Positions 52,002 to 60,423 of a stretch of 64,000 nucleotides of DNA are shown one piece after another. A model generated the notes under the pieces. That model searched no databases. It was not told where the DNA came from and was given only the letters and a program-made list of their open reading frames with translations. How positions within the stretch are numbered: position 1 is the stretch's first letter; the number at the start of each line of letters is the position of its first letter. The position numbers were made by a program, and so were the translations under genes. This DNA is from Microvirga thermotolerans (GTDB lineage: Bacteria; Pseudomonadota; Alphaproteobacteria; Rhizobiales; Beijerinckiaceae): NCBI RefSeq assembly GCF_009363855.1, contig NZ_CP045423.1, forward strand, positions 496,001 through 560,000. Reading direction: 5' to 3'.

Positions 52002-52057
52002 AGCGAGGCGCCCACACCCCCTTCTCCAACTCTCCCCCGCAAGGGGGAGAGGGCGCG
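52002..52057. repeat. Inverted dispersed repeat, copy 2
   Basis: Inverse copy of 51111-51168, containing CTCTCCCCCGCAAGGGGGAG. The two copies flank the SOS-type promoter. Confidence 0.75.
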
Positions 52058-52161
52058 ATGGCGCCGCCCGTGCACTCCGCGATCCGGGGAGGAGGAGAGG
52101 GCGCGGGAGGCGGCTTCCCGGAAGCGTCGGCGAACCGCGCGCGTGAGAGGAAGGCCTGCGC

Positions 52162-55100
52162 CTATTCTCCCATGGCGATGAGAGTCGCGTTCCCGCCGGC
52201 CGCCGCCGTGTTGACGGTGACGGTCTGTTCCGTGGCGAAGCGCAGGAGGTAGTGGGGGCCGCCCGCCTTCGGGCCGGTGCCGGACAGTCCATGGCCGCCG
52301 AAGGGCTGAACGCCGACGACCGCGCCGATCATGTTCCGGTTCACGTAGACGTTGCCGACCGAGAGGCGGTCGGCGATCCGCTGCACGGTGGCGTCGATGC
52401 GGGAGTGGATGCCCAGCGTCAGGCCATAGCCGGTAGCCTCGATGGCGCGGAGCATGTCGTCCAGCCGGTCCGCCCGGTAGCGGACCACGTGCAGGATCGG
52501 CCCGAACACCTCCTCCGCCAGGGCCTCCGGCCGGTCGAGCTCGAAGATGTGCGGCGCCACATAGGTCCCGGCCGCGGGCGCCTCGCCCGCATAGCGGACC
52601 TTGGCGGAGCGGGTCATCGCCCGCACATGGGCCTCGAGCCGCTCCTTCGCCTCCGCGTCGATCACGGGGCCGATATGGGTCGAGACCTCGCGCGGATCGC
52701 CGAGCTTCAGCTCCCGCGCGCTGCCGGCGATCATCTCGATCATGCGGTCCGCCACGTCGTCCTGCACGAAGAGGAGGCGGAGGGCCGAGCAGCGCTGGCC
52801 TGCGGAGCGGAAGGCCGACATGACCACGTCGTCCGCCACCTGCTCCGGCAGGGCGGTGGCGTCCACGATCATCCCGTTGATGCCCCCCGTCTCCGCGATC
52901 AGCGGGACGATGGCGCTGTCCTTGGCGGCGAGGGTGCGGTTGATGATGCGCGCCACCTCCGTCGAGCCGGTGAACACCACCCCGGCGGCAAGGGGGCTCT
53001 CCACGAGCCGCGCGCCGACGCGCCCGTCGCCGGGCACAAGGTGGAGGGCCGAGGCGGGAACGCCCGCCTCGTGCAGGATCCGCACGGCGAGGGCCGCGAT
53101 CAGGGGCGTCTGCTCGGCCGGCTTCGCCACGACCGCGTTGCCCGCCACGAGGGCCGCGGTCACCTGGCCGAGGAAGATGGCGAGCGGGAAGTTCCAGGGG
53201 GAGATGGCCACGAAGACCCCGCGCCCCCTGAGCCGCAGCACGTTGCTCTCGCCGGTGGGCCCGGGCATCGGCTCGCCCTCGCCGAAGAGCGTCCTGCCCT
53301 GGGCGGCGTAGTAGCGGCAGAAATCCACCGCCTCCCGCACCTCCGAGACGGCGTCGTCGAGGGTCTTGCCCGCCTCGACCTGGAGCAGGTGGAGCAGGGC
53401 GCCGCGCCGCTCCTCCAGGAGGTCGGCGGCGCGGAGCAGGGCCTTGGCCCGGGTCTCGGCGGGCGTGCGGCTCCAGGCGGAGAAGCCCGCCTGCGCGGCG
53501 GCCATGGCCCGGTCGGCCGTCTCGGGCGAGGCCTCCGTCACCTCGCCGACGAGGGTGGTGCCGTCGATGGGGCTGAGGAGGGTGCGCTTCTGCCCGGCGC
53601 CGGGCCTTCCGTCGACCAGCGGCTCGGCGCGGCAGGCCTGCCGGGCCCCCTGCGCGATCTCCGCGAGGAGCCCTTCGAGAGAGGCGCGGTGGCCGAACTC
53701 CACGCCCCGGGAATTGGCGCGGCCCGGCCCGTAGAGGTCCCGGGGGAGGGGAAGCTTGGGATGGCGCGCCCTGTCGGGGGAAACGACGATGTCGGCCGGG
53801 CGCTTGAGGAGGACCTCCACCGGAACGTTCTCGTCCGCGGCCACGGAGACGAAGGAGGAGTTCGCGCCGTTCTCGAGGAGGCGCCGGACGAGATAGGCGA
53901 GGAGGTCGCGGTGGCCTCCCACCGGGGCATAGGTCCGGCAGGCGAGGCCCGGCTCGTCCTCCAGCAGGCGCGCATAGAGCGCCTCGCCCATGCCGTGCAG
54001 GCGCTGGAACTCGTAGCCCTCCGTCCCGCCGGCGCGCTCGATGATCGAGGCGACGGTGAGCGCGTTGTGCGTCGCGAACTGCGGATAGATCCGGGGGCGC
54101 AGCTTCAGCAGCTTCTCGGCGCAGGCCATGTAGTTGAGGTCCGTCATCGCCTTGCGGGTGAAGACGGGATAGTCGTCGAGGCCGCGCTCCTGGGCGCGCT
54201 TGATCTCCGTGTCCCAGTAGGCGCCCTTGACGAGGCGCACCATCATGCGCCGGTCGTAGCGCTCCGCCATGGCGGCGATGGCGTCGATCACCGCGCCGGC
54301 GCGCTTCTGGTAGCCCTGGATGGCGAGGCCGAAGCCGCTCCAGTCGGCGAGCGACGGATCGGCCAGGACCGCCTCGATCACCTCGAGCGAGAGCTCGAGC
54401 CGGTCCGCCTCCTCCGCGTCCACCGTGAAGTTGAGATCGTAGGCCTTGGCCTTCTGCGCCAGCTCGATCACCAGGGGCACCAGCTCGCGCATCACGCGCT
54501 CCCGGCTCGTCGCCTCGTAGCGCGGGTGCAGGGCGGACAGCTTGACCGAGATGCCCGGCCGGTTCGGCAGCGGCTCGTTGCCGGCGGAGCGGCCGATGGC
54601 GTCGATGGCGGAGGCGTAGGATTCGAAGTAGCGGCGGGCGTCCTTCGCCGTGCGGGCGCCCTCGCCCAGCATGTCGAAGGAATAGCGGTAGAGCCGGCCC
54701 TTGCCGGAGCCCGCCCGCTTCAGGGCCTCGTCGATGGTCTGGCCCAGGACGAAGTGGTTGCCCATCACCCGCATGGCCTGGCGGGTCGCGGTCCGCACGG
54801 CGGGAAGGCCGAGGCGCTTGGTGAGCTGGCGGAGGATGCCCTCCGGGGTCTCGCCGGGCTGGATGATCCGGGCCGTGATGCCGAGCGCCCAGGCCGAGGC
54901 CGAGACGAGGAAGGCGTCGGACTTGGCCTCGTGGCCGGCGAAGTCGGCCTGGCCCAGCTTGTCCTCGATGAGCCGGTCGGCGGTCGCCGCATCGGGCACC
55001 CGAAGCAACGCTTCCGCCAGGACCATCAGGGCGAGCCCCTCCTTGGTGGAGAGCGCGTATTCCCGCAGCATCTCCTCCACGCCCCCGAGACCGCCGCCCT

Positions 55101-55257
55101 TGGCCCGGATCGCCTCGATCAGGCGCCGGGCCCGCCGGTCGATCTGCCGCTCCCGCTCCGGCGACAGGCGCGCATCCGCCAGGAGCCGGGCAGCGATGGC
55201 CTTGTCATCCTCCGCGTAAGGGGGGGTGAAGGACGTGGCGATGGGGGCTTGGTGCAT
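52162..55257 (-). CDS. putA: Bifunctional proline dehydrogenase / P5C dehydrogenase PutA
   Basis: A 1031-residue enzyme oxidising proline to glutamate. The proline dehydrogenase barrel (about 150-480) shows VRLVKGAYWDTEIKRAQERG and TFVRLLENGANSSFVSV-like RRLLENGANSSFVSVAADE. The aldehyde dehydrogenase domain (about 540-1010) shows ISPWNFPLAIFLGQV, the general-base Glu in IAETGGINGMIVD, and the nucleophile in SAGQRCSALRLLF (near 822). It lacks the N-terminal ribbon-helix-helix of E. coli PutA, so it does not regulate itself; the divergent Lrp gene likely does. Confidence 0.97.
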   Translation of the reverse strand: MHQAPIATSFTPPYAEDDKAIAARLLADARLSPERERQIDRRARRLIEAIRAKGGGLGGVEEMLREYALSTKEGLALMVLAEALLRVPDAATADRLIEDKLGQADFAGHEAKSDAFLVSASAWALGITARIIQPGETPEGILRQLTKRLGLPAVRTATRQAMRVMGNHFVLGQTIDEALKRAGSGKGRLYRYSFDMLGEGARTAKDARRYFESYASAIDAIGRSAGNEPLPNRPGISVKLSALHPRYEATSRERVMRELVPLVIELAQKAKAYDLNFTVDAEEADRLELSLEVIEAVLADPSLADWSGFGLAIQGYQKRAGAVIDAIAAMAERYDRRMMVRLVKGAYWDTEIKRAQERGLDDYPVFTRKAMTDLNYMACAEKLLKLRPRIYPQFATHNALTVASIIERAGGTEGYEFQRLHGMGEALYARLLEDEPGLACRTYAPVGGHRDLLAYLVRRLLENGANSSFVSVAADENVPVEVLLKRPADIVVSPDRARHPKLPLPRDLYGPGRANSRGVEFGHRASLEGLLAEIAQGARQACRAEPLVDGRPGAGQKRTLLSPIDGTTLVGEVTEASPETADRAMAAAQAGFSAWSRTPAETRAKALLRAADLLEERRGALLHLLQVEAGKTLDDAVSEVREAVDFCRYYAAQGRTLFGEGEPMPGPTGESNVLRLRGRGVFVAISPWNFPLAIFLGQVTAALVAGNAVVAKPAEQTPLIAALAVRILHEAGVPASALHLVPGDGRVGARLVESPLAAGVVFTGSTEVARIINRTLAAKDSAIVPLIAETGGINGMIVDATALPEQVADDVVMSAFRSAGQRCSALRLLFVQDDVADRMIEMIAGSARELKLGDPREVSTHIGPVIDAEAKERLEAHVRAMTRSAKVRYAGEAPAAGTYVAPHIFELDRPEALAEEVFGPILHVVRYRADRLDDMLRAIEATGYGLTLGIHSRIDATVQRIADRLSVGNVYVNRNMIGAVVGVQPFGGHGLSGTGPKAGGPHYLLRFATEQTVTVNTAAAGGNATLIAMGE

Positions 55258-55368
55258 GGCGTTCTCCCTGAGGACGGCGGATCATAGGAGAGAGGCGGCC
55301 GGGTTTCGATGGCAATTTGTCGCCCCGTGCCTTAAGAAAGCAGGCCAAAGGGCGGAGTCGGCGTGAGA

Positions 55369-55830
55369 ATGGCGGAAATCGACCGGATCGATCGAAGGAT
55401 CCTGAAGCTTCTCCAGAGCGACGGCCGGATCGCGACCGTCGAGCTGGCCGAGAAGGTCGGCCTCTCCCCCACCTCCACGGGCGAGCGGGTGAAGCGGCTC
55501 CAGCGGGAGGGCTACATCGCAGGCTTCGGCGCGCGCCTCGATCCCCGCCGCCTCGGGCTCGAGCTCCTGGTCTTCGTGGAGGTCTCCCTCGACAAGACCA
55601 CCCCCGACGTCTTCGAGAGGTTCGCCGACGCGGTGCGCCGCGCGCCCGAGGTGCTGGAGTGCCACATGGTCGCCGGGGGCTTCGACTACCTGGTCAAGAC
55701 CCGCGTCGCGGACATGGCCGCCTACCGGCGCTTCCTGGGCGAGATCCTCCTGGCCCTCCCGGGGGTCAAGGAGACCCGGACCTATGCGGTGATGGAGGAG
55801 GTGAAGAGCGACGGGCTGCTGCCGGTCTGA
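55369..55830 (+). CDS. Lrp/AsnC family regulator, probable PutR
   Basis: A 153-residue regulator from ATG 55369 (GTG 55363 possible; GGAG upstream). The winged helix is RIATVELAEKVGLSPTSTGERVKRLQREGYI, followed by the RAM ligand domain (VFVEVSLDKTTPDVFERF, VAGGFDYLVKTRVADMAAY). Divergent from putA across about 110 bases, it is the likely proline-responsive activator of putA, as known for PutR in Rhizobium and Agrobacterium; the assignment is by context. Confidence 0.92.
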   Translation: MAEIDRIDRRILKLLQSDGRIATVELAEKVGLSPTSTGERVKRLQREGYIAGFGARLDPRRLGLELLVFVEVSLDKTTPDVFERFADAVRRAPEVLECHMVAGGFDYLVKTRVADMAAYRRFLGEILLALPGVKETRTYAVMEEVKSDGLLPV

Positions 55831-55849
55831 CGGAGCCTGCCGCCTGCGT

Positions 55850-55879
55850 CCGGGAGGGCCGGGCGGGCCCTCCCGGTTT
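55850..55879. terminator. Bidirectional terminator hairpin
   Basis: CCGGGAGGGCC (55850-55860) pairs with GGCCCTCCCGG (55866-55876), an 11-bp perfect stem followed by TTTCC. It lies between the convergent Lrp and TerC genes. Confidence 0.7.
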
Positions 55880-55885
55880 CCTCCG

Positions 55886-56881
55886 TCAGCGCTGCATCGG
55901 CCCGGCCGCCGCCGGTTCGCCGCGCGTCTTCCAGAGGCTCCATGCCACGCCCGCGGCGAGGATGCCGAAGGTGACGCCGAGGGACACCGCCGCCGGGAGC
56001 TTGTCGAGCCCGAAGGCGTCGGCCAGGAAGATCTTGGCGCCGATGAAGATCAGCACCAGGGCGAGGGCGTACTTGAGATAGTGGAAGCGGTGGACCATCG
56101 CCGCCAGGGCGAAGTAGAGCGCGCGCAGCCCGAGGATCGCGAAGATGTTCGACGTGTAGACGATGAACGGGTCGGTGGTGATGGCGAAGATGGCGGGCAC
56201 CGAGTCCACCGCGAACACCACGTCCGCGATCTCGATGAGGACCAGGGCCAGGAACAGCGGCGTCATGAACCAGGCGGGCCTGCCCGTCCTCGGATGCGGC
56301 TTCCTCACGAAGAAGTGTTCGCCGTGCTGCTCGTCCGTCACGTTGAAGTGCCGGCGCATGAAGCGCAGCACCGGATTCCTGGCGATGTCGTATTCCTTGT
56401 CCGAGAACGCGATCATCTTCACGCCGGTGGCGATCAAGAACGCCGCGAAGATGTAGAGCACCCACGAGAACTGCGAGATCACGGCCGCGCCGAAGCCGAT
56501 CATGACGGCGCGCAGCACGATGACCCCGAGGATGCCCCAGAACAGCACCCGGTGCTGGTAGATCCGCGGCACGGCGAAGAAGCCGAAGATCATGGCGATG
56601 ACGAAGACGTTGTCCATCGCCAGCGCCTTCTCGACCGCGAAGCCGGTCAGGTAGTTGAGGCCCGCTTCCGGGCCGAGCGACCACCAGACGAAGCCGCCGA
56701 AGAGCAGGCCGAGCGCGATGTAGAAGGTGCTGAGGAGCAGGCTCTCGCGCACGCCGATTTCCCGGCTGGTGCGATGAAACACGCCCAGATCGAGGGCGAG
56801 GAGCGAAAGGACGATTCCGATGAAGGCAAGCCACATCCAGAGGGGCTTGCCGAGCCAGACGGCGAGCAGGATTTCGAGCAT
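55886..56881 (-). CDS. TerC family membrane protein
   Basis: A 331-residue inner-membrane protein with about nine helices. Family marks are ALDLGVFHR near residue 30, FAVEKALAMDNVFVIAMIFGFF with the conserved charged residues, and IEIADVVFAVDSVPAIFAIT. TerC-type proteins are linked to metal (manganese) export and tellurite resistance; the substrate here is inference. The 5' leader carries two adjacent hairpins. Confidence 0.93.
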   Translation of the reverse strand: MLEILLAVWLGKPLWMWLAFIGIVLSLLALDLGVFHRTSREIGVRESLLLSTFYIALGLLFGGFVWWSLGPEAGLNYLTGFAVEKALAMDNVFVIAMIFGFFAVPRIYQHRVLFWGILGVIVLRAVMIGFGAAVISQFSWVLYIFAAFLIATGVKMIAFSDKEYDIARNPVLRFMRRHFNVTDEQHGEHFFVRKPHPRTGRPAWFMTPLFLALVLIEIADVVFAVDSVPAIFAITTDPFIVYTSNIFAILGLRALYFALAAMVHRFHYLKYALALVLIFIGAKIFLADAFGLDKLPAAVSLGVTFGILAAGVAWSLWKTRGEPAAAGPMQR

Positions 56882-56904
56882 GACCGAACCCGTGTGTTGA
56901 ACCC

Positions 56905-56940
56905 GTCGGTTCCGACATCGCGGATGCGTCCCGCATCCGC
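56905..56940 (-). promoter_or_regulatory. Two hairpins in the terC leader
   Basis: GTCGG/CCGAC (56905-56916) and the perfect 9-bp stem GCGGATGCG/CGCATCCGC (56920-56940, loop TCC) lie 24-59 bases before the TerC start. TerC genes are often riboswitch-controlled, but I could not match the conserved yybP-ykoY core here. Confidence 0.4.
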
Positions 56941-57164
56941 CAGAGGGGCCCGGCCACCGACGCCTCCCACATGGGTAGGACTTCCGCCCGGATCAAGGGC
57001 GGGGAGCGCTCACGAGGATGAAACCAAAGGCCGCGAGGACGCTTGACGCCCCGAGCCGTTCTGATTGCATGGACGGATAACCGAAAAAGACAGGCCAGGA
57101 CCGGTCCGGGCATGAATGCGGCCCGGAAACCATGAAGGCCGACAACGCTGGAGGAAGAGTCGCC

Positions 57165-58205
57165 ATGTCCCGGAAGGGTACTGCCGCGCTGAGAGGATGG
57201 TTCGCAGGCCTTGCCGCAGGACTCGTCGCGCTTTTCGCCTCGGCCGCCTCGGCGCAGACGCCGGTCCGGCTCAGCCTCGACTGGCGCTGGGAGGGGCCGG
57301 CGGCGCCCTTCGCCGTGGCGCTGGAGAAGGGCTACTTCAAGGCCGAGGGCCTCGACGTGACCGTCGAGTCCGCGAACGGCTCGCGCGAGGCGCTCACGCG
57401 CGTGACGGCCGAGAACTACGAGGCCGCGCTCGCCGACGTGAACGGCCTCGCGCGGCTGCTGCACGACAAGCCCGAGACCGGCGCCGTCGCCGTCATGATG
57501 ATCCACGACCGTCCCGCCTACGCCATCGTCGGGCGCAAGAGCCGGGGGCTCTCGAAGGACCTCGCCAGCCTCCAGGGCAAGACCTTCGGCGCGCCGCAGG
57601 CGGATGCGGCCTATGCCATGTGGCCCGTCTTCCGGATGGTGAACGGCATCGACGATTCGGGAATGAAGTTCGAGAATGTGGGCCTGCCCGTCCGCGAGCC
57701 CATGCTGGCGCAGGGGGAGGTGGACGCGGTCTTCGGAGCCGCGACCACGTCCTACGTCAACCTGAAGTCCCGGGGCGTGCCGGTGGAGGACATCGTGACC
57801 CTCCTCATGGGCGAGCACGGGATCGAGGCCTACGGCAGCGCCATTGTGGTGTCGGAGAGGTTCGCGCAGGAGAAGCCCGAGGCCGTGAAGGCGCTCCTGC
57901 GGGCGATCGTGCGGGGGTTCCAGGACGCGGCGAAGGATCCCGCCGCCGCCGTCGAGGCGGTGCTCGCCCGCAACGATCTGGCCCGCAAGGAGGTGGAGGC
58001 CGAACGCCTGCGGATGTCGCTCGATCAGAACGTCCTCACCCCCTGGGTGAAGGAGAACGGGTTCGGCGGCATCGACAGGGACCGTTTCGCGAAGGCGCTC
58101 GACCAGATCGCAGCCGCCCTGGACTACAAGGCGAAGCCGAAGCCCGAGGACGTCTTCACCGATGCGTTCCTGCCGCCCGCGGACCAGCGCAGGATCGGGC
58201 GCTGA
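57165..58205 (+). CDS. ABC transporter substrate-binding protein, NitT/TauT/NMT1-like
   Basis: A 346-residue periplasmic protein from ATG 57165, with GGAGG upstream (ATG 57132 is an alternative). The signal peptide ends near ASAASAQ. The mature part matches NMT1/THI5-like binding proteins (VRLSLDWRWEGPAAPFAVALEKGYFKAEGL, then EAALADVNGLARLL). Such proteins bind pyrimidine precursors, taurine, nitrate or similar; the ligand is unknown. No permease or ATPase gene is adjacent, so the partners must be elsewhere. Confidence 0.88.
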   Translation: MSRKGTAALRGWFAGLAAGLVALFASAASAQTPVRLSLDWRWEGPAAPFAVALEKGYFKAEGLDVTVESANGSREALTRVTAENYEAALADVNGLARLLHDKPETGAVAVMMIHDRPAYAIVGRKSRGLSKDLASLQGKTFGAPQADAAYAMWPVFRMVNGIDDSGMKFENVGLPVREPMLAQGEVDAVFGAATTSYVNLKSRGVPVEDIVTLLMGEHGIEAYGSAIVVSERFAQEKPEAVKALLRAIVRGFQDAAKDPAAAVEAVLARNDLARKEVEAERLRMSLDQNVLTPWVKENGFGGIDRDRFAKALDQIAAALDYKAKPKPEDVFTDAFLPPADQRRIGR

Positions 58206-58214
58206 GGCTCCGGG

Positions 58215-59372
58215 CTAGCGCCGCAGGGAGAGCGGGTTGTCCGACAGGGCCGCCGCGTCGGGACGGTCGATCTGGGGCTTGCCGAGAAAGGCGTTCCAGA
58301 GGGCCTCGACGGTCTCCTTTTCCAGATCGTCGACGATGAGGACGAGGCGGCTGCGCCGGTCGTCGCTGGGCCAGCGCGGCAGGATGGCGGGCACGTGGAT
58401 CACGTGCTGGACGCCGTGGATCACGACCGGGTGCTCGGGATCCTCCGCCAGGGCGACGAGCCCCTTCACGCGCAGGAGCTTCGCTCCCTGGGTCGAGCGC
58501 AGCAGGTCGAGGAACATGTCGAGGGTTCCCTGCCGGATCGGCTCCTCGCTCACGAGCGAGAAGGCGCGGATCCGCTCGTCGTGGCGGTTCACGTCATGGC
58601 GGTGGGCATGATCGGGCCCATGGTCATGCCCACGATCGTGCCCGTGTCCATGCTGGTGAGCGTGGCTGCGCCGCTCGGCCTCCTCGACGGCCTCGGTCCT
58701 GAGCCATTCGGCCACGTCCGCGATCTTTCCGCCGAGGTCGAACAGGCCGCCGGAGACGATCTCCTCGACCCGCGCGTCGGCGGGAAGGATCGCGGCGCCC
58801 GGGTTGAGGCGGCGCAGGCGCTGCCGCAGACGCTCGAGGCGATCCGCGTCCTTCACGAGGTCCGTCTTCGTGAGCACGAGGCGTTCCGCGACCGCGACCT
58901 GGCGCACCGCCTCGGGATGGGCGTCGAGGGTGGCCTCCCCGTTGACGGCATCGACCACCGTGACCACGCCTTCCACCGCGTAGCGCATGGAAAGGTAGGG
59001 GTGGTAGAGGACCGCGTGCAGGATCGGCGCAGGATCGGCAAGCCCGGTGGTCTCGATCACCACCCGCCGGAACGGCGCGATCCGTCCGTTGTCGCGCTTG
59101 CGCAGGAGGTCCTCCAGGGTCGCGATCAGGTCGCCCCGCACGGTGCAGCAGAGGCAGCCGGCGGAGAGCAGCACCATGTCCTCGTCCACCCTCTCCACGA
59201 GCAGATGGTCGAGGCCGATCTCGCCGAACTCGTTGATGATGACGACGCTGTCCTTCAGGGCCTCGTGCCGGAGCAGCCGGTTCAGCAGCGTCGTCTTGCC
59301 CGCTCCCAGGAAGCCGGTGAGGACGGTGAGCGGAATGGGCGGCGGCGGGCCGGCGGGGCGGGAATCCGACAT
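58215..59372 (-). CDS. CobW/COG0523 GTPase, putative zinc metallochaperone
   Basis: A 385-residue GTPase. The start at ATG 59372 is chosen because the longer frame overlaps the EamA gene. The P-loop is TGFLGAGKTTLLNRLL, the metal motif is GCLCCTVRGD (CxCC), and the base motif is TKTDL. A linker has about twelve His in 28 residues (HGHGHDRGHDHGPDHAHRHD region, near 238-265) and should bind zinc or nickel. The C-terminal CobW_C domain follows. Such proteins deliver zinc to client enzymes under shortage. It lies five bases after the EamA gene, so the two form an operon. Confidence 0.93.
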   Translation of the reverse strand: MSDSRPAGPPPPIPLTVLTGFLGAGKTTLLNRLLRHEALKDSVVIINEFGEIGLDHLLVERVDEDMVLLSAGCLCCTVRGDLIATLEDLLRKRDNGRIAPFRRVVIETTGLADPAPILHAVLYHPYLSMRYAVEGVVTVVDAVNGEATLDAHPEAVRQVAVAERLVLTKTDLVKDADRLERLRQRLRRLNPGAAILPADARVEEIVSGGLFDLGGKIADVAEWLRTEAVEEAERRSHAHQHGHGHDRGHDHGPDHAHRHDVNRHDERIRAFSLVSEEPIRQGTLDMFLDLLRSTQGAKLLRVKGLVALAEDPEHPVVIHGVQHVIHVPAILPRWPSDDRRSRLVLIVDDLEKETVEALWNAFLGKPQIDRPDAAALSDNPLSLRR

Positions 59373-59377
59373 GGCGA

Positions 59378-60274
59378 TCAGTCCGTGGGTACGACGGGCG
59401 CGGTGCGGGAGCGCTCGCTGAGGATATTGGTGACGATGGCGGCGAGCACCAGACCGCCGCCCAGCGCCTGGACGGGACCGAGGCGCTCCCCGAGGACGAG
59501 GGCGGAGGTGGCGGCCGAGACCACCGGCTCGATGCAGTAGACGATCCCCGCCGCGACGGCGGAGATCCGGCCGAGGGCGACGATCTGGAACAGGAAGCCG
59601 ATCACGTAGCCGCCGACGGTCATGGCGACGGCGAACGGCGCGAGGGCCAGGGCGGCCGGCGAGCCCGGCTGCCCGGTCGCCAGGCCGACGAGGAGCGCGG
59701 TGGGGAGCACGATCAGGTGGATCCAGAACATCTTGGCGGTGACGTTCGTCTTCCGGCAGCGGGCTGCGGCGAAGAACTGGGCGGCCGTGGCCGCGGCCGC
59801 CCCGAGGGCCAGGGCCAGGCCGCGCCAGTCGAGGTCGCCGAAGGCGGGGCCCACCACGAGGACGACCCCGGCCAGCGCCATCAGCACGACGCCGATGAGG
59901 GCGGGCGTCAGCCGCGTCCCCTCCACGAAGGGCGAGGCCAGGACGATGAAGGTCGGATAGGCGTAGAACAGGACCGCCGCCACCGTGACCGGGATGAAGG
60001 CGACCGAGGAGACGTAGCAGAGGCCGACGAAGGCGGTGGAAACGCCCAGGACCGCCATGGTGGCGCGCTCCTCCCGCGCCACGGCGAGGGAGTGGCGCAG
60101 CAGGAGGGCGGCCGCCCCGAAGAGCGCCAGCATCAGCAGGACGCGGTAGATCACGACGGTCGGTCCCGGCACGCCCTCGAGGGCCGCGACGCGGGCATAG
60201 ACGATGTTCAGGCCGTAGAGGCCGGCGGAGCTCAGGGCGAAGAGGAGGCCGCTGGCGGGAGAGGTGGCGGGCAT
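59378..60274 (-). CDS. EamA/DMT family transporter
   Basis: A 298-residue membrane protein with about ten helices in two EamA halves (GLLFALSSAGLYGLNIVYARV near the start and GIVYCIEPVVSAATSALVLGERLG near the end). I chose ATG 60274; the frame extends to 60370. The substrate is unknown. It is co-transcribed with the CobW gene, which hints at a metal-related or metallophore substrate, but this is only context. Confidence 0.86.
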   Translation of the reverse strand: MPATSPASGLLFALSSAGLYGLNIVYARVAALEGVPGPTVVIYRVLLMLALFGAAALLLRHSLAVAREERATMAVLGVSTAFVGLCYVSSVAFIPVTVAAVLFYAYPTFIVLASPFVEGTRLTPALIGVVLMALAGVVLVVGPAFGDLDWRGLALALGAAAATAAQFFAAARCRKTNVTAKMFWIHLIVLPTALLVGLATGQPGSPAALALAPFAVAMTVGGYVIGFLFQIVALGRISAVAAGIVYCIEPVVSAATSALVLGERLGPVQALGGGLVLAAIVTNILSERSRTAPVVPTD

Positions 60275-60423
60275 GCGGGCGATCACGATGACACGACACG
60301 GTTCGCCCGGTTCGGCCGCGATTGCAAGAGCGCTGCCGGAAGATCCTCCTCCCGAAGGGCGGAAACGCATCCGGCCGGCGGGAGAGGCCCTGCGCCGGCC
60401 GATGCGGAGCGGGTTGCTTCCGG

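Larger units (their letters stand above)
50955..52161. other. Long GC-rich stretch without a recognised gene
   Basis: The 1.2 kb between atpC and putA contains repeats and one striking promoter. Many open frames exist because stops are rare at this GC level, but none has recognisable content. A 59-codon frame at 51563-51742 overlaps a 135-codon frame at 51739-52146 by ATGA, both downstream of the promoter at 51471-51514. Both are Arg/Pro/Ala-rich and the second runs through a repeat, so I do not call them genes. Confidence 0.5.

Noticed and set aside
51739..52146. 135-codon frame downstream of the SOS promoter
   Set aside because: It runs through a dispersed repeat and has no recognisable content; kept only as a possibility in the finding.
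56882..57110. Manganese riboswitch (yybP-ykoY) upstream of terC
   Set aside because: I could not find the conserved core; only two simple hairpins are visible.
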